A stretch of DNA of 64,000 nucleotides from positions 5,146,001 through 5,210,000 of the forward strand of contig NZ_PYFT01000001.1 in the NCBI RefSeq assembly GCF_003023845.1, read 5' to 3'. The position numbers and the translations under genes are program-made. How positions within the stretch are numbered: position 1 is the first letter of the stretch; each line of letters begins with the position of its first letter. Below the pieces are notes generated by a model. The model was not told the origin of the DNA. It worked only from the letters and a program-made list of their open reading frames with translations, and searched no databases. This stretch comes from Adhaeribacter arboris (lineage in GTDB: Bacteria > Bacteroidota > Bacteroidia > Cytophagales > Hymenobacteraceae). Shown here in pieces: positions 59,291 to 64,000 of this stretch.

Positions 59291-60706
59291 ATGAAAAAAT
59301 ATATAACTGGTTGGCCCGTCTTGCTGGCCGGACTCTTGTTAACTGCCTGCAAGGTATCGGAAGATACAAATAATTCCCTGGCGCCTTTGCCGGAACACTT
59401 CCGGAATGCCCCCACCAATGAAACTGCCAGCATTGCCGATTTGGAATGGAAAAGCTTTTTTACCGAAGCTACTCTACAAAATTTGATTGACAGTGCCATT
59501 GCGAAAAACTACGACATGCAAGTGGCAGTTAAGAACATCGAGGCGGCCAATCTGCAACTAAAACAAACGCGCTGGAACTATGTACCGGAGATTAATTTGC
59601 AGGTAAGCAGCAGCACTAACCGGCCTTCCGGCAATAGTGTGACCGGCTTAAATCTACGCCAGTTCGACCTGGGTACGAAACACATTAACGATTATACCAC
59701 CGGCGTTGGCTTTTCGTGGGAAGCGGATATCTGGGGTAAAATCCGGAACCAGCAAAAAAGCGCTTTGGCGACGTACCTGCAAACCCAGGAAGCCCGGAAA
59801 GCCATCCAAACCAATATTGTGGCGGCGGTTTCCAAAGGATTTTACAACTTGTTAATGCTGGATGCACAATTAAAAATCGCGCAAAAAAACATTGCCTTAA
59901 ACGATAGCACTTTGGCGATAATTCGCTTGCAATACCAGGCCGGGCAGGTTACCGCCTTGGCCGTGCAACAAGCCGAAGCCCAGCAACAAGCCGCCACTCA
60001 GCTCCTGCCGCAGTTCGAACAGAACATGGCTATTCAGGAGAATTTTTTAAAAATTTTAGCCGGAGAACTGCCGGATAAAGTAGAACGCAGTATAACGCTG
60101 GAACAATTAACCTTGCCGGAGGAAATAGCCGCCGGCGTACCTTCGGCTCTGGTTAGTCGCCGGCCCGATGTAAAAAGCAACGAATTAGCTTTAACCATAG
60201 CAAACGCCAATCTGGGCATTACCAAAGCCAATATGTACCCGGCATTACGCATTACCGCTAACGGGGGCATTAATTCTTTTAGCAGCAGTAACTGGTTTAA
60301 CGTTCCGGCCTCTTTATTCGGCGTGGTTTCGGGTAGCGTGTTACAGCCGGTCATGCAGTCCAAAAGATTAAGAACGCAATACGAAATAGCCAAAATAGCC
60401 CGAGACAAAGCAGTTATTCAATTCCGGCAAGCCGTATTGGTGGCCGTAGGCGAAACTTCGGATGCCTTGGTAAAAATAGAAAAGCTAAAATCGCAGGAAG
60501 CTACCGCCAACCAACGCGTGCAAACCTTACGCCAAGCCACCGCCAACGCCAATATGCTATTTAAAAGTGGCTTGGCTAATTACCTGGAAGTAATTACGGC
60601 GCAAAGCAATGTGCTGCAAAGTGAACTTACGCTTGCCGCCATCAAAAGGCAAAGACTAGACGCCGTTACGGATTTGTATGCTGCTCTGGGTGGCGGTTGG
60701 AAGTAA
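59291..60706 (+). CDS. Outer membrane efflux channel (TolC/NodT-family lipoprotein)
   Basis: 471 aa. Lipobox 'LLLTACKVSED' then the OEP plan of two similar halves with long alpha-hairpins: 'LQNLIDSAIAKNYDMQVAVKNIEAANLQLKQ', 'LQYQAGQVTALAVQQAEAQQQAA' and the second half with 'SRRPDVKSNELALTIANANLGITKANMYPALRI' and 'FKSGLANYLEVITAQSNVLQSELTLAA'. The 'RRPDV' signature marks NodT-type members. It completes the three-part pump, 162 bases after the transporter gene. A strong terminator follows. Confidence 0.93.
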   Translation: MKKYITGWPVLLAGLLLTACKVSEDTNNSLAPLPEHFRNAPTNETASIADLEWKSFFTEATLQNLIDSAIAKNYDMQVAVKNIEAANLQLKQTRWNYVPEINLQVSSSTNRPSGNSVTGLNLRQFDLGTKHINDYTTGVGFSWEADIWGKIRNQQKSALATYLQTQEARKAIQTNIVAAVSKGFYNLLMLDAQLKIAQKNIALNDSTLAIIRLQYQAGQVTALAVQQAEAQQQAATQLLPQFEQNMAIQENFLKILAGELPDKVERSITLEQLTLPEEIAAGVPSALVSRRPDVKSNELALTIANANLGITKANMYPALRITANGGINSFSSSNWFNVPASLFGVVSGSVLQPVMQSKRLRTQYEIAKIARDKAVIQFRQAVLVAVGETSDALVKIEKLKSQEATANQRVQTLRQATANANMLFKSGLANYLEVITAQSNVLQSELTLAAIKRQRLDAVTDLYAALGGGWK

Positions 60707-60728
60707 TTTGAAGGAAAACTATTGTACC

Positions 60729-60768
60729 AAAAAGCCGGTGTTTTTACTAGTAAAAACACTGGCTTTTT
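60729..60768 (+). terminator. Terminator of the efflux operon
   Basis: AAAAAGCCGGTGTTTTTAC pairs with GTAAAAACACTGGCTTTTT (one G-T pair) around TA, 22 bases after the channel gene stop. The A/T flanks allow function in both directions. Confidence 0.85.
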
Positions 60769-60997
60769 GCATTAATTTAATAAAACCTTATCATTAATCT
60801 AAGCCAAGATGACCAATTACATAGGTTAAACGTATATTTTTAATATTTTACGCTTCCTTTAGTAAGTTGTTAAGTAGCTTATTTAGAGAAGTGATTTTTC
60901 TATTTTTTCATGGTGTTTATTCAGTTGAAGCTCAGTTGATAAGTACAAAACCCTACCTTACATAAGTTTGAATGATAACTAGTTAAATAATTTAGGT

Positions 60998-62701
60998 ATG
61001 CCGAAAGAACTATTTGATCAGTCGCCCTTGCTTCTTCAACTGAAAGAGGCACAATATAGGCTAGAAGAGAAAAATAAGCAACTAGAGTTAATCAACCAGG
61101 TGGGTATTATGTTAACCTCGGAGCTGGAACTTGATAAACTGGTTCAGAAAGTTACCGATCTTGCTACCCAAATTAGTAAAGCACAATTTGGGGCTTTATT
61201 TTACAAAAAAGTAAATGAACAAGGAGAGGAGCACACGCTTTATACCCTTTCCGGTGCCGATAAGGAAGATTTTACGGGGATGCACGCGCTGCGTAATACG
61301 CCTTTGCTGGCTCCCACTTTTAATGGTGAAGGCATTATCCGCTCCGATGATATTACCAAGGACCCCCGTTACGGGCAGAACAAGCCGCATCACGGAATGC
61401 CCAAAGGGCACTTACCCCTGAAAAGCTATATGGCCTTGCCGGTTATTTCCCGATCGGGAACGGTATTAGGAGGACTATTTTTTGGTCATATTCAGTCCGG
61501 CGTTTTTACCCAATACGAAGAAGAACTGCTGAAAGGTATTGCTGCCCAAGCCGCGGTGGCCATTGATAATGCCCGGTTATTTGAATCAAATTTAGAAGCC
61601 GAACAGCGCACAAAGCTCGTGCTAGAGTCTATTCCGCTGTTGGCTTGGACAGCTTTACCAAACGGATATATAAATTACTTTAATAAAAGGTGGTATGAGT
61701 ATAGCGGCCTGCCGGTGGAACCGACGAAAGGCGAAGAGTGGCAAAGTATTATGCACCCGGATGATTTAGAAAATACGGGGAAGATCTGGCAGCAAGCAAT
61801 GGATACAGGCGAGACTTTTGAAATAGAAATCCGGCTAAAGCGGGCAGCCGATAATAGCTACCGGTGGCATTTAACCCGGGCTACGGTAGTAAAAGATACG
61901 GAGGGTAAAATATTATTTTGGGTAGGTACCTGTACCGATGTCGATGACGTGAAGAAAGCGCAGCAAAGCCTTATCAAAAAGAACGAGGAGTTGAGCCGAA
62001 TTAACCAGGATCTCGACAACTTTGTCTATACTGCTTCCCATGATCTCAAAACGCCGGTCATTCATATTCAGCAACTTATTCAGGTATTACATGAGCAGGC
62101 TCAGTTTCAGACGGCTGATGCGGAAATACTACAGGAGCTGCTGGACAAATCATTAAAACAATTACAGCATACCATTCAGGATTTATCTGAAATCGTGAAA
62201 GTGCAAAAGAATCAGGAAGCGGCCGTTGAGAAGTTAGAACTGGCTCAGATAATAGAGGAGGTAAAGGTAAGTTTACAGGTAGCCATATCCGAAACTGACG
62301 CTAAAATAATTACCCGACTAGAACAATTGCCCATCCTTCCCTTTAGCCGGGTAAACTTAAAAAGTATTCTTTACAATTTAATCAGCAACGGTTTAAAGTA
62401 CCGCTCAGCTAAACGAACCCCGGAGATAACAGTAACCAGTAGCCTGCAACCTGGGTATTATAAAGTTAGTGTATCGGACAATGGCCTGGGCATGGACTTG
62501 GCGCAACGGGGGCATAAATTATTTCAGATGTTCTCCCGCTTTCATGATCACGTACCGGGCTCCGGGATAGGCTTGTACATTGTTAACCGCATCATCAAAA
62601 ATAATGGCGGCTATATTGAAGTAGAAAGCAAACTTGACGAAGGAACTACTTTTAACCTGTTCTTTAAACACGGGATAGAAACGGAAGAACTTAATTCGTA
62701 A
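60998..62701 (+). CDS. Soluble GAF-PAS sensor histidine kinase
   Basis: 567 aa without membrane helices. After a short coiled coil ('KEAQYRLEEKNKQLELINQVG') comes a GAF domain (residues about 40-195, 'ISKAQFGALFYKKVNEQGEE', 'GKSYM'-like 'LPLKSYMALPVISRSGTVLGGLFFGH'), a PAS domain with PAC tail (about 207-325, 'PLLAWTALPNGYINYFNKRWYEYSG'), a coiled linker, and the kinase: phospho-His 348 in 'TASHDLKTPVIHI', N box 'ILYNLISNGLKYRS', G1 'VSDNGLGMDL' and G2 'GSGIGLYIVNRI'. No receiver domain is attached and no response regulator is adjacent. The stimulus is unknown. Confidence 0.93.
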   Translation: MPKELFDQSPLLLQLKEAQYRLEEKNKQLELINQVGIMLTSELELDKLVQKVTDLATQISKAQFGALFYKKVNEQGEEHTLYTLSGADKEDFTGMHALRNTPLLAPTFNGEGIIRSDDITKDPRYGQNKPHHGMPKGHLPLKSYMALPVISRSGTVLGGLFFGHIQSGVFTQYEEELLKGIAAQAAVAIDNARLFESNLEAEQRTKLVLESIPLLAWTALPNGYINYFNKRWYEYSGLPVEPTKGEEWQSIMHPDDLENTGKIWQQAMDTGETFEIEIRLKRAADNSYRWHLTRATVVKDTEGKILFWVGTCTDVDDVKKAQQSLIKKNEELSRINQDLDNFVYTASHDLKTPVIHIQQLIQVLHEQAQFQTADAEILQELLDKSLKQLQHTIQDLSEIVKVQKNQEAAVEKLELAQIIEEVKVSLQVAISETDAKIITRLEQLPILPFSRVNLKSILYNLISNGLKYRSAKRTPEITVTSSLQPGYYKVSVSDNGLGMDLAQRGHKLFQMFSRFHDHVPGSGIGLYIVNRIIKNNGGYIEVESKLDEGTTFNLFFKHGIETEELNS

Positions 62702-62765
62702 TATCCCAAGGTAAAGAGGTAAGACGAAAAGTTGTAAAGTCGAAAAGTTATCTCAAACTCCGGAA

Positions 62766-64000
62766 TTAAAACGGATACCCAATCGCAATATTTAAAATAG
62801 CTTTCCTGCTGGGCGAAGGGAAAGGTTTTTCGCCGGGTGCTAACTCTTCTGCTGAGCGTGTTGGGATGCGTAACGGAAAGCCCACATCAAACCGCAATAC
62901 AATTACTTGAGCATCGATTCGGATACCGGGACCGGCGCCTACGGCTAATTGCTCAAAAAATTTGTTGGCTTGGAATTTAGCCCCCGGCTTTTCGAGTTTA
63001 CCAGTTGCTTCATCGACTGCTTCGCGGGATAACCAAATATTACCGGCGTCTACAAACAAGGCACCTTTCACGTACGGAAATAAATCTACCCGGTATTCCA
63101 GGTTGGCTTCAAAGCGAATATCACCCGTTTGGTCGAAGTAACTGGTATTTGAGGAATCGCGGAAAGTACCAGGGCCTATGGCTCGTGAGCGGAAAGCCCG
63201 TAAGCTGTTCGGACCGCCAATAAAAAATTGTTTCACGTAGGGTAAAGCGCGCGAGTTTCCGTACGAAAAGCCAACTCCCGTGAGCAGGCGCATGGCAAGC
63301 ATACTCCCTTTGGTTAATTTTAAATAATAACGCGTATCTAAGTCCAGGCGGGTATATTGCGAATAGGCTTGGTTAAATAAGGTGCCGCTGTTATTTACTA
63401 AACTAAACAAATTACCGGAGGCATCCAGGTTGGCATTAAAATAAAAGTGATTGCGTAAATCGGAACGGGCCTGGTCGTTAAAATTAAAATTATAAATCCC
63501 GCCCAGAATAAACTGGTTCTGAAAACTTTGCCTTAAGTAAGCACTGGTATCTAAACGCGCCTGAAATTCGGGCGATACTTTCGCCAGGTTCACGTATTGT
63601 AAGTTAATCGGCGTAAATTCGTGGGTAACCGTTGCCCGCGGTTTCCAGATGTAACTGTAACTGGCGTTGTAGCCGGTCATCTGGAAAAAGCCTACCCGGT
63701 TCGTGTAATTGGCCCCTAAGCGGAACCGGGTTTTAGGTACAAATTCACTCCGTACATTGCGTAAACCTTTAATCGGGCTAATGATCCGGGGAACGTATAA
63801 ATCGGCGGTAACGCCAATGCTAAACGAATTTAGGGAGGCATTAGCCGTATTGTTGTCGCTGCCGGTTTGTTGTTCGTCTTTTTTACTACCGCCCACTTGG
63901 GTTTCTTGGTTGGCATTTAAACTCAATACTAATAATTCGGCTCCGCGCCCTAGGTTGCGGTGCCGGTAATTTAAATTAATTCCCGGGCCGGTAAAGTTGT
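62766..64000 (-). CDS. Omp85/BamA-TamA-like outer membrane barrel protein, 5' end outside window
   Basis: About 411 codons are visible; the frame is open to the window edge, so the listed TTG near 63926 is not the start. Upstream residues 'FTGPGINLNYRHRNLGRGAE' belong to the same barrel. The C-terminal part has the Omp85 features: 'YLKLTKGSMLAMRLLTGVGFSYGNSRALPYVKQF' then the 'FFIGGPNSLRAFRSRAIGPG' loop (VRGF/LRGF-type motif), 'LEYRVDLFPYVKGALFVDAGNIW' and a final aromatic 'LNIAIGYPF' that signals barrel insertion. Such proteins insert barrels or translocate surface proteins. POTRA domains would lie outside the window. Confidence 0.88.
   Translation of the reverse strand, partial: NFTGPGINLNYRHRNLGRGAELLVLSLNANQETQVGGSKKDEQQTGSDNNTANASLNSFSIGVTADLYVPRIISPIKGLRNVRSEFVPKTRFRLGANYTNRVGFFQMTGYNASYSYIWKPRATVTHEFTPINLQYVNLAKVSPEFQARLDTSAYLRQSFQNQFILGGIYNFNFNDQARSDLRNHFYFNANLDASGNLFSLVNNSGTLFNQAYSQYTRLDLDTRYYLKLTKGSMLAMRLLTGVGFSYGNSRALPYVKQFFIGGPNSLRAFRSRAIGPGTFRDSSNTSYFDQTGDIRFEANLEYRVDLFPYVKGALFVDAGNIWLSREAVDEATGKLEKPGAKFQANKFFEQLAVGAGPGIRIDAQVIVLRFDVGFPLRIPTRSAEELAPGEKPFPSPSRKAILNIAIGYPF

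Overview
The window looks like the chromosome of a Bacteroidota bacterium, most likely Cytophagales/Hymenobacteraceae. Three things point there: a type IX secretion C-terminal tail on an FG-GAP protein, Bacteroidota promoters with a TAnnTTTG -7 box (clearest before mfd), and tRNA genes without an encoded CCA. Core genes have moderate GC. Two large accessory blocks are visibly AT-richer.

Region 1 (1 to about 24360) is an integrated conjugative or mobilizable island next to tRNA-Leu. Its left part carries a Toprim primase fragment, an ArdC-like antirestriction protein, and a minus-strand mobilization group: a TraG/TraD-type coupling ATPase, a membrane protein, a MobF (TrwC/TraI) relaxase-helicase and a small protein. 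Several small unknown genes and an excisionase-like HTH protein follow. Its right part is a compact, AT-rich five-gene anti-phage operon, transcribed right to left: a 944-aa protein of unknown fold, a 2039-aa DUF1998-type helicase (DruE-like), a RecB/Cas4-like PD-(D/E)XK protein, a C5-cytosine methylase and a Vsr mismatch nuclease. I read it as a Druantia type II-like system. The vsr gene is interrupted by one in-frame TGA exactly where a Trp is expected. The right border holds a degenerate second copy of the tRNA-Leu 3' half plus its terminator and a tRNA-like fragment, as left by repeated integration at this tRNA. No integrase is in view.

Region 2 (24276-48720) is mostly core: tRNA-Leu and tRNA-Gly, mutS, a TrmH-family methyltransferase, terC, yajQ, a lipocalin, mfd, a methionine-salvage pair (aminotransferase plus omega-amidase), a T9SS-exported FG-GAP protein, murF, rfbC, a glycosyltransferase and hflX. 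Small decayed toxin-antitoxin loci lie between them (a frameshifted VapB/PIN pair; a DUF5615 toxin with a 5'-truncated DUF433 partner). There are also several large imperfect inverted repeats and clusters of short palindromic 'TGGACTATGGTCC'-type repeats.

Region 3 (48755-52180) is the most unusual part. It is an array of five complete gene cassettes plus a sixth cut by an insertion sequence, bounded by integron attC-like sites. For each complete cassette, the 5' crossover core (GTTRRRY type) is complementary to the R'' core at its own 3' end and differs from cassette to cassette, as integron cassette logic requires. No integron integrase is in the window, so this would be a CALIN-type array. 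Cargo: two unknown small proteins, one noncoding cassette made of hairpins, an Imm33/DUF2185-like immunity protein, and a fused cassette with a membrane protein and a 5'-truncated DUF922 zinc-protease remnant. A decayed IS3-family element ends the array.

Region 4 (53504-64000) holds an HxlR regulator divergent from an AcrA-AcrB-TolC type efflux operon, a soluble GAF-PAS histidine kinase, and the C-terminal part of an Omp85/BamA-like barrel protein that runs off the window.
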